Notes under the pieces: model-generated
Seen by the model: only the letters and a program-made list of their open reading frames with translations
What the model was told of the DNA's origin: nothing
Databases searched by the model: none
In this document: positions 45,135 to 54,516 of the stretch, in pieces
Numbering within the stretch: the first letter of the stretch is position 1
Layout of the letters: each line of letters begins with the position of its first letter
Assembly: GCF_026241335.1 (NCBI RefSeq)
Contig: NZ_JAPHAV010000007.1
Location: forward strand, 1 to 64,000
Direction: 5' to 3'
Origin: Ochrobactrum chromiisoli
GTDB lineage: Bacteria; Pseudomonadota; Alphaproteobacteria; Rhizobiales; Rhizobiaceae
Length of the DNA: 64,000 nucleotides
Translations under genes and position numbers: made by a program

Positions 45135-45521
45135 TCACTCTGCCGGAACCGGCGTTGGCTGTCCGCTCTTGTCGAGTGCCACCATGACGAATTCGCCATG
45201 CGTCACAAGATCCATCTCCTCGGCGAGATAGCGCTGCGCCCATGCTTCAACACGCAGCGTAATTGATGTGCGTCCAACACGGATGATTTCCGTATAAACA
45301 CACAGAACATCACCGATTTTGACCGGCTTTGCGAAAGACATTTCACGCACGGCAGCAGTAACCACACGTCCCTTGGCGCGTTCAGCAGCACGAATGCCAC
45401 TGGCCGTATCCATCTGCGCCATAACCCAGCCACCGAAAATATCACCAGCCGAATTGGTATCTTTTGGCATAGCCTGCGTGCGCACAGTCAGCATGCCCTT
45501 AGGCGCATTGAAATCGTTCAT
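45135..45521 (-). CDS. Acyl-CoA thioesterase, hotdog fold (YciA type)
   Basis: 128 aa. The motif AMPKDTNSAGDIFGGWVMAQMD contains the catalytic Asn/Asp region of YciA-type hotdog thioesterases, and VVTAAVREMSFAKPVKIGD is the central strand pair. Such enzymes cleave short- and medium-chain acyl-CoA in the cytosol. It is convergent with the extensin-like gene. Confidence 0.9.
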   Translation of the reverse strand: MNDFNAPKGMLTVRTQAMPKDTNSAGDIFGGWVMAQMDTASGIRAAERAKGRVVTAAVREMSFAKPVKIGDVLCVYTEIIRVGRTSITLRVEAWAQRYLAEEMDLVTHGEFVMVALDKSGQPTPVPAE

Positions 45522-45851
45522 CGATAGGTCCCTTGCGAGTCTGAAAAGAGTCGGCTGCGAGTATGCTGCAAGCCTGTCGCAAGGGAAAGTGCATCATCAA
45601 CACCTCTGCCATGCAAATCAAAGACAACAGCGATTTGGTGCGCATCCCGAAAAGCGTGAAACGACTTTCGGACAAAGATGTGCGTTAAAACAAAGCATTA
45701 GAGCGCTGATCTAATTCAATGAGATCCAAACATGCCCTAAAAGATAAATTTTTAACTATTAAACATAACAGCATAAAACTAAATATCATTAAGTAAATTT
45801 ATAGCTTTAATGGTATATATACATGCACAGAGATTGAACATGGGGCAAATA
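45522..45851. other. Intergenic region with a rhizobial-type repeat
   Basis: 330 bases. The left part holds the repeat at 45641-45684. The right part (45740-45850) is very AT-rich and must hold the promoter of the SH3 gene; TATATATAC-like tracts lie at about 45810-45822. No gene is seen. Confidence 0.4.
45641..45684. repeat. Rhizobial-type palindromic repeat
   Basis: CGCATC ... GATGTGCG arms flank a central imperfect palindrome at 45647-45671 (CCGAAAAGCGTG ... GACTTTCGG). This pattern is very common in intergenic DNA of Brucella, Ochrobactrum and Sinorhizobium. It differs from repeats A to C. The element appears to continue to about 45725 (GAGCGCTGATCTAATTCAAT). Confidence 0.6.
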
Positions 45852-46451
45852 ATGGGATTTCTTATTAAATCAACTATTGCTACATTAGCCATTCTGTTTG
45901 CAACAAATGCGGAAGCCTCCAACGGTCTTGCAACCGCAAATATAAACCTGCGCACGGGTCCCGGAACGCAATATCCATCTATGGGGCGCATTCCAAACGG
46001 TGTCATCATCGGCGTCGCAGGTTGTACGAGTGGCTACGGCTGGTGTCGCGTCAATTATCGCGGTCTCGATGGATGGGCTTCCTCTCGCTATATCGCTGTT
46101 CAGACAGGCGGCGGAGGCTACACCACCAACGACAATTTCGGATCAACTGCCGCAGCCATTGGCATACCACTGATTGCAGGTCTCGTAATCGGCTCAGCTA
46201 TCAATAATGATGGATGGAATAATGGCCCCAATTGGGGTCCACGTCCCGGTTGGGGGCCGCGCCCCGGTTGGGGCCCTGGCCCAGGCTGGGGACCGGGTCC
46301 GTATCGTCCGGGTCCAAACTGGCGCGGACCAAACCAGTGGGGACCACCGCGTCCACACTGGGGCGACCATCCGGGCTGGCGCGACCATCCCGGTTATCAT
46401 CCTAATTTTTATGGTCCCGGTGATCGCTGGCGCCCACGCGGGCCACGGTGA
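45852..46451 (+). CDS. Secreted SH3-domain protein with Gly/Pro/Trp-rich tail
   Basis: 199 aa from the ATG at 45852 (GGGG 6 bases upstream). Signal peptide to about residue 22 (ATLAILFATNAEA), then a bacterial SH3 domain (NINLRTGPGTQYPSMGRIPN, GWCRVNYRGLDGWASSRYI). A hydrophobic segment (IGIPLIAGLVIGSAI) follows. The last 80 residues repeat GWGPRPG/GWGPGPG units and carry many His, Arg and Asp. SH3 domains of this kind bind peptidoglycan. The tail may be disordered. Confidence 0.85.
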   Translation: MGFLIKSTIATLAILFATNAEASNGLATANINLRTGPGTQYPSMGRIPNGVIIGVAGCTSGYGWCRVNYRGLDGWASSRYIAVQTGGGGYTTNDNFGSTAAAIGIPLIAGLVIGSAINNDGWNNGPNWGPRPGWGPRPGWGPGPGWGPGPYRPGPNWRGPNQWGPPRPHWGDHPGWRDHPGYHPNFYGPGDRWRPRGPR

Positions 46452-46515
46452 TTGCCACCTCCTGACAGCCTGATGTCAGGAGCAACATAAAATTGCGATA
46501 TGGCGCACCGGATTT

Positions 46516-46530
46516 GTTCCATATTTGATC
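46516..46530 (+). promoter_or_regulatory. Candidate LexA (SOS) box upstream of uvrB
   Basis: GTTC-CATATTT-GATC differs by one base from the alphaproteobacterial LexA consensus GTTC-N7-GTTC. It ends 44 bases before the uvrB ATG at 46575 and would lie inside the gene if the in-frame ATG at 46500 were used, which supports the later start. Confidence 0.5.
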
Positions 46531-46574
46531 CGGGCGCCCTTTTCATTTGTGTTGCGAAATTCCATATTGGGAGC

Positions 46575-49367
46575 ATGGCCTCCTCAAAAGACAAATACAC
46601 TCAGGATTCACATGACGAAACGCGCGGTTTTGGCGAGGCGCCACAACGCGATTTGTCAGGCACACCCTTTTCTGGCTCAATCTCCGATTGGGCCAAAGAG
46701 ATTGGCGATGAGGCAGACAAGCCTCAGCCCAAAGCAAAGGCTGCGAAGGCACCGAAAAAAGTGCCTGAGCGCAGCAAGGAATCATCGCGCAGTGCGCGCG
46801 GCACCTCCATGGGCGGCGCCGCTTCGGCGAAAGAACGCGCCGCCGCCGGTCTCAATCCTGTCGCTGGCCTTGATATCAGCCTGGAAGAGGCCACAGCGCT
46901 CAACCCGACCGGGGCGACCGCAACCGTTAAAGCGCTGTCCGACCTCATCGAATCCGGCAATCCGCTGTTTAAGAATGGTGAGTTGTGGACACCGCACCGC
47001 CCAGCCAGACCGCCAAAGTCGGAAGGCGGCATTGCGATCCAGATGGAATCGAGCTTCGAGCCATCCGGCGATCAGCCAACGGCCATTCGCGATCTGATCA
47101 GTGGTTTGGAAGATCAGGACCGCACGCAGGTGCTGCTTGGTGTCACCGGCTCGGGTAAAACCTTCACCATGGCGAAGGTCATTCAGGAAACGCAGCGCCC
47201 CGCGCTCATTCTCGCGCCGAACAAGACACTTGCAGCGCAGCTTTATGGCGAGTTCAAAAGCTTCTTCCCGAACAATGCCGTCGAATATTTCGTTTCCTAT
47301 TACGATTACTATCAACCGGAAGCCTATGTGGCGCGGTCCGATACCTATATCGAAAAGGAATCGACCGTAAACGAACAGATCGACCGGATGCGCCATGCCG
47401 CAACTCGCGCCCTGATCGAGCGTGATGATGTGATCATCGTGGCGTCTGTCTCCTGTATTTACGGTATCGGTTCGGTCGAAACCTATACGGCCATGACGTT
47501 CGAGATGAAGATTGGCGACCGGCTCGACCAGCGCCAGCTTCTCGCCGATCTCGTGGCGCAGCAATATAAACGACAGGACATCAATTTCGTGCGCGGCTCG
47601 TTCCGTGTGCGTGGCGATACGATTGAAATCTTCCCGGCCCACTTGGAAGACCGGGCATGGCGTATTTCGCTGTTTGGCGATGAAATCGAAAGCATCGCCG
47701 AGTTTGACCCGCTGACCGCCCAGAAAACCGGCGATCTGCAATCGGTCAAAATTTATGCGAATTCGCACTATGTAACACCCCGCCCGACACTCAATCAGGC
47801 GATCAAGTCCATTCAGGAAGAGTTGCAGCACCGCCTCGCAGAACTGACCCGCGCCGGTCGTCTGCTGGAAGCGCAGCGTCTTGAGCAACGCACGAATTTC
47901 GACCTTGAAATGCTCGAAGCAACCGGTGTGTGCAACGGCATTGAAAACTATTCGCGCTACCTGACAGGACGCAAACCGGGCGAACCGCCACCGACACTGT
48001 TTGAATATATCCCGGATAACGCGCTGGTTTTCCTCGACGAAAGCCATGTTACGATTCCGCAGATTGGCGGCATGTATCGCGGCGACTTCCGTCGTAAAGC
48101 GACGCTGGCCGAATATGGCTTCCGCCTGCCTTCCTGCATGGACAACCGCCCGCTGCGCTTTGAGGAATGGGACGCCATGCGTCCGCAGACCATTGCGGTT
48201 TCGGCAACGCCGGGCAAGTGGGAAATGGAAGAAGCGGGCGGCGTCTTCGCCGAGCAGGTCATCCGCCCAACCGGATTGATCGACCCGCCGGTCGAAGTCC
48301 GCCCGGCGAAAAATCAGGTTGATGATGTGCTGGGCGAAATTCGCGAGACTGCACGCAAGGGCTATCGAACGCTCTGCACGGTGCTGACCAAGCGCATGGC
48401 CGAAGACCTGACCGAATATCTGCACGAACAGGGCGTTCGCGTGCGTTACATGCACTCGGACATCGACACGTTGGAACGCATCGAAATCATCCGCGATCTG
48501 CGCCTTGGCGCGTTCGACGTGCTGGTGGGCATCAACCTGCTGCGCGAAGGCCTTGATATTCCCGAATGTGGTTTCGTTGCCATTCTTGATGCTGACAAGG
48601 AAGGTTTCCTGCGTTCGGAAACCTCACTTGTCCAGACCATCGGCCGTGCGGCGCGTAATGTTGACGGCAAGGTCATTCTCTACGCCGACAACATCACCGG
48701 CTCCATGCAGCGCGCGATGGATGAAACCAGCCGCCGCCGCGAAAAGCAGGAAGCTTACAATAGTGAGCATGGCATAACGCCTGCTTCGGTAAAGAAGAAT
48801 ATCTCGGATATTCTGAATTCGGTTTACGAGCAGGATCACGTCCGCGCCGATATTTCAGGCTTTGCCGAAGAAGGTGCGATGATGGGCAACAATCTTGCCG
48901 CCCATCTGGAACATCTCGAAAAGCAGATGCGCGATGCAGCTGCTGATCTCGACTTCGAAAAGGCAGCGCGCCTGCGTGATGAGGTTAAACGCCTGCGCGA
49001 AATGGAACTGGCGATTGCCGACGACCCAATGGCGCGTGAAGTGGAGCTTGAAAGCCCTGTGACCGGCCGCACAAAAGGCCGTCACAACGCGGGTCGCAAG
49101 GTGCACCGCACGGTTGGCGACGAGCCGAAGAAGTCACTCTTTGCCAAGCCATCGCTCGATAATATGGGACCGGGCACGGATATGGCCAAGCCGCTGTTCC
49201 GCAAGAACACGCTGGATGAGATGACCGTCAAGCGCACAGAAAAGCCGGCAGGGGCCGACGATGCAGCCATCCGCCGCGAACGTTCAGGTATCGGCTCTTA
49301 TGAAGACCCGGCTGAAACTGCCCGCAAAAAGCGTCGCCCCGGCAAGACGGGCCGACCGGGACGGTGA
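46575..49367 (+). CDS. uvrB: UvrABC system protein B with terminal extensions
   Basis: 930 aa, against about 670 for E. coli UvrB. Residues 1-155 are a low-complexity N-terminal extension ([19 protein letters not shown]). The core starts at [15 protein letters not shown], with Walker [11 protein letters not shown] near 190, the beta-hairpin [20 protein letters not shown] and helicase motif [18 protein letters not shown]. The UVR domain ([19 protein letters not shown]) is near 775-800, followed by a basic C-terminal extension of about 115 residues. It verifies DNA damage and loads UvrC in nucleotide excision repair. Confidence 0.97.
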   Translation: MASSKDKYTQDSHDETRGFGEAPQRDLSGTPFSGSISDWAKEIGDEADKPQPKAKAAKAPKKVPERSKESSRSARGTSMGGAASAKERAAAGLNPVAGLDISLEEATALNPTGATATVKALSDLIESGNPLFKNGELWTPHRPARPPKSEGGIAIQMESSFEPSGDQPTAIRDLISGLEDQDRTQVLLGVTGSGKTFTMAKVIQETQRPALILAPNKTLAAQLYGEFKSFFPNNAVEYFVSYYDYYQPEAYVARSDTYIEKESTVNEQIDRMRHAATRALIERDDVIIVASVSCIYGIGSVETYTAMTFEMKIGDRLDQRQLLADLVAQQYKRQDINFVRGSFRVRGDTIEIFPAHLEDRAWRISLFGDEIESIAEFDPLTAQKTGDLQSVKIYANSHYVTPRPTLNQAIKSIQEELQHRLAELTRAGRLLEAQRLEQRTNFDLEMLEATGVCNGIENYSRYLTGRKPGEPPPTLFEYIPDNALVFLDESHVTIPQIGGMYRGDFRRKATLAEYGFRLPSCMDNRPLRFEEWDAMRPQTIAVSATPGKWEMEEAGGVFAEQVIRPTGLIDPPVEVRPAKNQVDDVLGEIRETARKGYRTLCTVLTKRMAEDLTEYLHEQGVRVRYMHSDIDTLERIEIIRDLRLGAFDVLVGINLLREGLDIPECGFVAILDADKEGFLRSETSLVQTIGRAARNVDGKVILYADNITGSMQRAMDETSRRREKQEAYNSEHGITPASVKKNISDILNSVYEQDHVRADISGFAEEGAMMGNNLAAHLEHLEKQMRDAAADLDFEKAARLRDEVKRLREMELAIADDPMAREVELESPVTGRTKGRHNAGRKVHRTVGDEPKKSLFAKPSLDNMGPGTDMAKPLFRKNTLDEMTVKRTEKPAGADDAAIRRERSGIGSYEDPAETARKKRRPGKTGRPGR

Positions 49368-49385
49368 GTCAATAGCGTTCAGTGC

Positions 49386-49841
49386 TTAACGGCACTGCCC
49401 GCCATTCGTGATGCGGTAGCCAGCACGTTCCGCTTCACAGCGGTTCGGGAATGTCTGCCTGTCATTGCCCCGGCGTGCACAAACCGGCATATATTCACGC
49501 GTACAAGCAGCTGCACCCGGGCGTCCCGGCCTGTTGCCCTGATGTGGCGGGCGGCCCGGACGCTCTCCTCCCCAGCCAGAACCCGGCCCGGGCCTCGAAG
49601 TGCACTGGCCATTCCCAACGATCCGATAGCCATCGGCCCGCGCCTGACAGGCATTGCCAAACGTCTTGCGCGAAGACCCACGTTCACCACAAACCGGCGC
49701 ATAGATCATTGGGCACATTTGCGGCTGCGATGGTCCGGGGCGCATGGGCGGGCGGTGATCGGGGCCTCCTTCCGCTACGCAACCTGCGAGAAACAAGGCA
49801 CCCGCCAAGATGCTCAATCGGCTGATTCTGTTCAGAAGCAT
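49386..49841 (-). CDS. Lipoprotein with two Kazal-type inhibitor domains
   Basis: 151 aa. Lipobox LFLAGC (Cys21). Two Kazal-like modules: MCPMIYAPVCGERGSSRKTF ... GNGQC at about residues 41-80 and CTREYMPVCARRGNDRQTF ... NGGQC at about 113-150, joined by a Gly/Pro/Arg-rich linker. Each has the C-x6-PVC spacing and downstream Cys. Kazal domains inhibit serine proteases. A bacterial surface lipoprotein of this build could blunt host or competing proteases; that is an inference. A GAGGAGG ribosome site precedes the ATG. Confidence 0.88.
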   Translation of the reverse strand: MLLNRISRLSILAGALFLAGCVAEGGPDHRPPMRPGPSQPQMCPMIYAPVCGERGSSRKTFGNACQARADGYRIVGNGQCTSRPGPGSGWGGERPGRPPHQGNRPGRPGAAACTREYMPVCARRGNDRQTFPNRCEAERAGYRITNGGQCR

Positions 49842-50003
49842 TGCTCCCTCCTCTCCTGTTAACGACTAAAATGGCATAGCGAAGAGGAAGAACAAGGATA
49901 TATTCGCATATATTCCGCATCCGCACATGAAAGTCATATCGACAAGTCAGAAACTTGCTTTACTCTGTCTATAGCTTTCGGGGATCAATGGCGGAAAGGC
50001 TGC

Positions 50004-50903
50004 ATGAAGCGTTCGCATCTGGTTATGGCAACTGTCACAATTTTCCAGCTTCTTTGCTGGCCGGACGCTATCAAATCCGTTTCTGCTGAAAATAGGCCGG
50101 AAACCGAAATCTATGGTCCGCCCATACCGTCTAAGAAGGCGGAGCCCACGGTTGAACGAATCTGCGAGCTGATTGAAACGAATGCTAAAAAACGCGGTAT
50201 TCCCAAAGACTTCTTTGCACGGCTAATCTGGAAAGAAAGTCGTTTTGACCATCGCGCTGTGAGTCCGGTTGGTGCACAGGGCATTGCACAGTTCATGCCC
50301 TATACGGCCAAAGAGCGCGGACTGGCCGATCCCTTCGACATCGAACAGGCAATTCCTGCCTCGGCAGGCTTTCTGAGTGAACTGAAAGGCGCCTTCGGCA
50401 ATTGGGGCCTTGCGGCGGCGGCTTATAATGCAGGCCCAACGCGTGTTTCCAACTGGATGCGCTCCGGTGGCTTTTTGCCACTTGAAACCGAAGATTACGT
50501 CTTGGATCTAACGGGCGCACCGGCGGATAACTTCGCATCAGGCAATGAAATCAACAACCGCCCACTTGATGCCAAGCTCAGCTTTGCGCAAGCATGCCAG
50601 CGCTTGCCAATTATTCGCACGGCAACCATTCCCATGTCGCGCATCAAGCCGAAGCCTTGGGGCATTCAGGTCGCAGGCAATTTCCGGCGCAGTGTCGCGG
50701 TCAATCAATGGAATCGTCTGCGCAAACAATTTCCAAGCGTGCTGTCTGGGCATAATCCGGTCATCAGCCGTGTTCGTACTCCCATTGCCCGACGGGGTAT
50801 TTATGCGGTACGCATAGGCGCTGATAATCGCAGCGAGGCGGATAACATTTGCACTAAACTACGAGCAGCAGGCGGCGCATGCATAGTTTTGCGCAATAAA
50901 TAA
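50004..50903 (+). CDS. Lytic transglycosylase with C-terminal SPOR domain
   Basis: 299 aa, signal peptide at the N-terminus (VTIFQLLCWPDAIKSVSA). The SLT domain has the catalytic Glu in LIWKESRFDHRAVSPVGAQG, with GIAQFMPYTA and LAAAAYNAGPTRVSNW. The C-terminal 75 residues (WGIQVAGNFRRSVAVNQWNR ... CIVLRNK) form a SPOR domain that binds denuded glycan at septa. It cleaves peptidoglycan in the periplasm, probably during division. Confidence 0.92.
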   Translation: MKRSHLVMATVTIFQLLCWPDAIKSVSAENRPETEIYGPPIPSKKAEPTVERICELIETNAKKRGIPKDFFARLIWKESRFDHRAVSPVGAQGIAQFMPYTAKERGLADPFDIEQAIPASAGFLSELKGAFGNWGLAAAAYNAGPTRVSNWMRSGGFLPLETEDYVLDLTGAPADNFASGNEINNRPLDAKLSFAQACQRLPIIRTATIPMSRIKPKPWGIQVAGNFRRSVAVNQWNRLRKQFPSVLSGHNPVISRVRTPIARRGIYAVRIGADNRSEADNICTKLRAAGGACIVLRNK

Positions 50904-51310
50904 GCAACAAGGCATACTATACCATAGTATGATTTTATATATTTCCCCTCTCTCGCACTCTTTTTGTATTAAATTAGCGGTATTCTGGTAATTTTTGAAA
51001 AATTTAGCAATGATACCCTTTCGAAGAAAACTAATCGCATTTTGCGAAAAGAATTTGCTTGCCAAATAACGCATCATAGATCAGTCTTCAAATGTCCGGG
51101 CAATTTGAGCACAACGGAAGACTTGAAGAACGGCGCGCCGGAACCGCTAGAAGTTTCGGGTTGGGGGTTACTCTCCAGCAATGATCGTTTCTTTTCCTAA
51201 GTCGATAACTGCCTGCATGACCCTCTGCCGGGTGTGTGGTGCGTTCGGCAGAAGTAGTAATTCCACTGTCTCTCATAAAGCAGTGGCGCCAAGGAAAAGG
51301 AACGGATCCC
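50904..51310 (+). other. Region between transglycosylase and second cold-shock gene
   Basis: 407 bases. A perfect CATACTAT / ATAGTATG stem (50912-50930) followed by ATTTTATATATTT may terminate the transglycosylase transcript. The middle is AT-rich without a gene. The last 90 bases, just before the cold-shock gene, can form two hairpins: CTGCCG/CGGCAG (51226-51251) and CCACTG/CAGTGG (51261-51284). Confidence 0.45.
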
Positions 51311-51526
51311 ATGGCACAGACCGGACAGGTCAAATTCTTCAACTCCGAAAAAGGTTTCGGATTTATCAAGCCTGATGATGGCGGCGCAGACATCTTCGTG
51401 CATATCTCTGCTGTACAGGCTTCGGGTTTGGCAGGACTTGCTGACAATCAGAAGGTTTCCTACGAGACGGAACCGGATCGTCGCGGCAAAGGCCCTAAGG
51501 CAGTAAACATTTCGATTACTGACTAA
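51311..51526 (+). CDS. Cold-shock protein, second paralogue
   Basis: 71 aa from the ATG at 51311, with AAGGAA upstream. OB-fold with KGFGFIKP and [13 protein letters not shown]-binding motifs. It is about 60 percent alike to the protein at 31762-31971 by eye. A structured leader precedes it and a terminator follows, so it is a single-gene unit. Likely an RNA chaperone; cold or stationary-phase control is not readable. Confidence 0.94.
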   Translation: MAQTGQVKFFNSEKGFGFIKPDDGGADIFVHISAVQASGLAGLADNQKVSYETEPDRRGKGPKAVNISITD

Positions 51527-51555
51527 GCTCGAGTCTTACTGATCAAGAATTTGAT

Positions 51556-51580
51556 CCCCGGCTGACGCCGGGGTTTTTTA
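51556..51580 (+). terminator. Terminator after the second cold-shock gene
   Basis: CCCCGGC / GCCGGGG stem, TGAC loop, then six T. Confidence 0.92.
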
Positions 51581-51784
51581 TGGAATCATCACAGAGCCAA
51601 ACGCGCGAAATATTACCGCCACTGCATCTAATTTACCGATTAACCGCGATTTCCGCGCCCTATGAACATTGTTCAGCCTCCATTCATGTCGACACTATTA
51701 ACTTGTTATTCATGATTGATGCTCCGTGCCCATTCAACCGGACGCATCGTAGAGATTGCAGTTATGCTTCCGAAGGAGCGAACA

Positions 51785-52252
51785 ATGAACAGGTTACTCA
51801 AAGCGGCTATTCTTGGCGTAGCCTCCATAGCAGCAGTTTCAGCGCCATTGGCTGCGGCATCAGCAGATTCCTGGGGCCGTCGCGGATGGGATGGTGGCGG
51901 CTGGGATCGGGGCGGATGGGATCGTCCATATTATCGTCACCGCGATCGTGATCGCACCGGCGATGCGGTTGCCGCAGGCGTCATCGGCCTTGCAGCGGGC
52001 GCATTGCTTGGCAGCGCGCTAAGCCAGCCACAGCCCACCTATGTGCAGCCAGCGCCGGTTTATGCGCCACCACCACCGCCTCCAGCCTACTATCCAGCCC
52101 CGCCTGCACGCAGCGTGCAGTATCGTGTTGGTTATGAACCCTGGAGCCGTGGCTGGTATCAATATTGTTCGGACCGCTATCGCTCGTTCAATCCAAATAC
52201 CGGCACCTATCGCGGGTATGATGGTCGCGATCACTTCTGCTCGGCCAACTGA
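51785..52252 (+). CDS. BA14K-family secreted protein
   Basis: 155 aa from the ATG at 51785 (AAGGAG upstream). Signal peptide ending in SAPLAAASA, then a Gly/Trp/Arg-rich stretch (GWDGGGWDRGGWDRPYY), a short hydrophobic segment (AGVIGLAAGALLGSAL), a Pro/Tyr-rich linker and a C-terminal BA14K motif (YCSDRYRSFNPNTGTYRGYD, HFC). BA14K was described as an immunoreactive lectin-like Brucella protein. The signature Cys are retained. Confidence 0.88.
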   Translation: MNRLLKAAILGVASIAAVSAPLAAASADSWGRRGWDGGGWDRGGWDRPYYRHRDRDRTGDAVAAGVIGLAAGALLGSALSQPQPTYVQPAPVYAPPPPPPAYYPAPPARSVQYRVGYEPWSRGWYQYCSDRYRSFNPNTGTYRGYDGRDHFCSAN

Positions 52253-52269
52253 TCAAGCCCGCAAAATCA

Positions 52270-52303
52270 AAAAAGCCGCCTCACAGGGCGGCTTTTTTTA
52301 AGG
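52270..52303. terminator. Terminator between BA14K and MBL genes
   Basis: AAAAAGCCGCC / GGCGGCTTTTTTT stem between convergent genes. Confidence 0.9.
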
Positions 52304-52313
52304 ATAAACCAGA

Positions 52314-52970
52314 TCAGGCATATCCGAGATCATTCAGAAACGGATTGTTGCGGCGTTCTTCCCCAAAGCGCCCACCGGTGCCATGGCCACACAGAAAGCC
52401 AACATCATCGCCAAGTGGCAAAAGCTTTTCCTTAATGGAGCGAATAAGCGCTGCGTGATCGCCGCCGGGCAAATCGGTACGGCCAATGGAGCCATTGAAC
52501 AAAACATCACCGACGATCGCAAAACGCGCTTCTGGATTGAAAAAGACCACATGGCCGGGCGCATGGCCCGGACAATGAAACACATCGAATGTGTGGCCCG
52601 CAACAGTGACCTTGTCACCTTCTTCAAGCCAGCGATCCGGTGTTACATTGCGTACACCCTCGGTCAGTCCATATTTAAGGCCAGTCGTCGCCAGATTATC
52701 CAGCAAAAACTTGTCATCCTTATGGGGGCCAATAATGTCAACGCCGAGATCTTCCTTAAGATCAAGCGCGGCACCCGCATGATCAATATGCCCATGGGTA
52801 ATCCAGATGGCTTCCACATCGACATTTTGAGAGGCAATCGCTTCCTTAATGCGATCGAAATCGCCACCCGGGTCAATCACCACGGCCTTCTTTGTGTCGC
52901 TATCGAAAAGAATTGTACAGTTCTGCTGAAAAGGCGTCACCGGGACGATAATAGCTTGCAATTGCCCCAT
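52314..52970 (-). CDS. MBL-fold metallo-hydrolase (GloB/YcbL-like)
   Basis: 218 aa. Metal motif WITHGHIDHAGAALDLKE (HxHxDH), then FHCPGHAPGHVVFF, FAIVGDVLFNGSIGRTDLPG and LCGHGTGG supply the remaining ligands of a dinuclear centre. The overall pattern is that of glyoxalase II-like YcbL proteins, which cleave S-lactoylglutathione or related thioesters. The natural substrate is not certain. Confidence 0.9.
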   Translation of the reverse strand: MGQLQAIIVPVTPFQQNCTILFDSDTKKAVVIDPGGDFDRIKEAIASQNVDVEAIWITHGHIDHAGAALDLKEDLGVDIIGPHKDDKFLLDNLATTGLKYGLTEGVRNVTPDRWLEEGDKVTVAGHTFDVFHCPGHAPGHVVFFNPEARFAIVGDVLFNGSIGRTDLPGGDHAALIRSIKEKLLPLGDDVGFLCGHGTGGRFGEERRNNPFLNDLGYA

Positions 52971-53096
52971 TCAGGATACTCCATTCAGTCAGCAGAATTA
53001 AAAACTGCGGTTAAAGCTGCCCTATTTTAGAGCATAAATTCCATCGGATCGAAGTGCACTCTAAAGTAAGATCGTGCAAGCGCTTTTGCAAACAAA

Positions 53097-53124
53097 ACGG
53101 GCGGCTGAGAGCCGCCCATTTTCC
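53097..53124 (-). terminator. Terminator on the minus strand
   Basis: GGGCGGCT / AGCCGCCC with a GAG loop and, on the minus strand, a GTTTTGTTT tail; downstream of the gene at 53199. Confidence 0.75.
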
Positions 53125-53198
53125 ATCTCGCAATAAATTTCCAACGGCTGACGTCTCCACAACCGCTCTATTTACCTGCTCTCAGGTCTGATTTACCC

Positions 53199-53480
53199 TT
53201 AAGCTTTGCTAGCCAGCGAGTTTTTGATCAGCCCGACAATTGCCGTAAGCGCGAGACCGCCTACGCCACCGCCTGCCAACTGGCCAACCACACCATTAAG
53301 AACAGAATCCAGCCCGCCGCCAGACAATAACGGCAGAAGCTGACCAAGGATAACCCCACCAATACCACCGGCAACAGTATTACCAGCAGTACCGAGGCTC
53401 AGGTTTTTGACGGCACCGGCAATATTGCCACCGACTGCCCCCGAAACAAGCTGAAGAATGATAGGCAGTAGAGATTCCAT
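53199..53480 (-). CDS. Small hydrophobic glycine-rich membrane protein
   Basis: 93 aa from the ATG at 53480 (MESLLPIILQLVSGAVGG). Nearly the whole protein is hydrophobic and Gly-rich, with repeats such as AGGIGGVILGQLLPLLSGGG and AGGGVGGLALTAIVGLI. It looks like a multi-span membrane or channel-like peptide seen in other rhizobiales, but I recognise no named family. It has its own terminator. Confidence 0.7.
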   Translation of the reverse strand: MESLLPIILQLVSGAVGGNIAGAVKNLSLGTAGNTVAGGIGGVILGQLLPLLSGGGLDSVLNGVVGQLAGGGVGGLALTAIVGLIKNSLASKA

Positions 53481-53582
53481 AATCGTCACCCCATCTGAGT
53501 TAAAAGCCGGAATAACGCGAATCCGACATACAAAATCTTGGGCCGAAACGCTTCAAAGTCAAACACTAAGCATCCATATAGT

Positions 53583-53612
53583 AAAAAAGCGGCTTAAACG
53601 CCGCTTTTTTCT
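53583..53612. terminator. Terminator after ilvE
   Basis: AAAAAAGCGGC / GCCGCTTTTTT, six-base loop; T-rich on both strands, downstream of the ilvE stop on the minus strand. Confidence 0.9.
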
Positions 53613-53625
53613 GTTTAAAACACTG

Positions 53626-54516
53626 CTATTCAGCCGCTCTTCGCTTTGGCTGAACTTCATTTGTATAATCGTTCATAAGCATATTCGTAATTACGCCAGG
53701 TTTAAAATTGTATTTCCCAATTTCTGAAACCGGCGTCACTTCAGCCGCAGTTCCGCACAGGAAGCATTCGCTGAATGTTTCCAGTTCTTCCGGCATAATT
53801 ACGCGCTCGACAACGTCCAAGCCGCGACGCTTGGCAAGATCAATGATCGTGCGGCGCGTAATTCCATCAAGGAAGCAATCCGGCTTTGGCGTATGCAGAG
53901 CCCCGTCTTTTACGAAGAAAACATTCGCGCCTGTGGCTTCCGCAACCTGTCCACGCCAGTCCAGCATGAGCGCATCCGCATAGCCCTTGGCTTCAGCTGC
54001 ATGTTTGGAAATCGTGCAGATCATATAAAGACCGGCAGCCTTGGAGCGCGATGGCGCAGTCCGTGGATCTGGGCGGCAATATTCTGCGATATCGAGACGA
54101 ATGCCTTTCATCTTTTCTTCAGGTGAGAAATAGCTCGGCCATTGCCAGATCGCGATAGCCACATGAATGCGATTGTTCTGCGCCGAAACGCCAAGCGATT
54201 CCGATCCACGCCATGCGATGGGGCGCACATAGGCATCCTCAAAGCCCTGCTTCTTGAGCAGTTCGCGGCAGGCATTGTCGATCTCTTCCACGCTATAGGG
54301 AATTTCAAAACCAAGAATTCGAGCGGATTCATGCAAACGCTCAGTATGCTCGGTCAGCTTGAAAATCTCGCCACCATAAGCACGCTCGCCTTCAAACACT
54401 GCACTTGCATAGTGTAGACCATGGGTCAGCACATGAATCTTGGCATCCTTCCAGGCGACGAATTCGCCATCTTGCCAGATAAATCCGTCACGTTGATCGA
54501 ATGGAATCGCAGACAT
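53626..54516 (-). CDS. ilvE: Branched-chain amino-acid aminotransferase
   Basis: 296 aa from the ATG at 54516. Class IV PLP transaminase: HVLTHGLHYASAVFEGERAY at the N-terminus, PLP Lys in SRSKAAGLYMICTISKHAA, GQVAEATGANVFFVKDG, and FLDGITRRTIIDLAKRRG. The GTAAEVTPV motif near the C-terminus is typical. It transfers amino groups to and from branched-chain keto acids. It is divergent from the MarR-type gene. Confidence 0.95.
   Translation of the reverse strand: MSAIPFDQRDGFIWQDGEFVAWKDAKIHVLTHGLHYASAVFEGERAYGGEIFKLTEHTERLHESARILGFEIPYSVEEIDNACRELLKKQGFEDAYVRPIAWRGSESLGVSAQNNRIHVAIAIWQWPSYFSPEEKMKGIRLDIAEYCRPDPRTAPSRSKAAGLYMICTISKHAAEAKGYADALMLDWRGQVAEATGANVFFVKDGALHTPKPDCFLDGITRRTIIDLAKRRGLDVVERVIMPEELETFSECFLCGTAAEVTPVSEIGKYNFKPGVITNMLMNDYTNEVQPKRRAAE

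Noticed and set aside
46782..48455. 557-codon minus-strand frame inside uvrB
   Set aside because: The UvrB core motifs are encoded on the plus strand throughout; no start site or family features on the minus strand.
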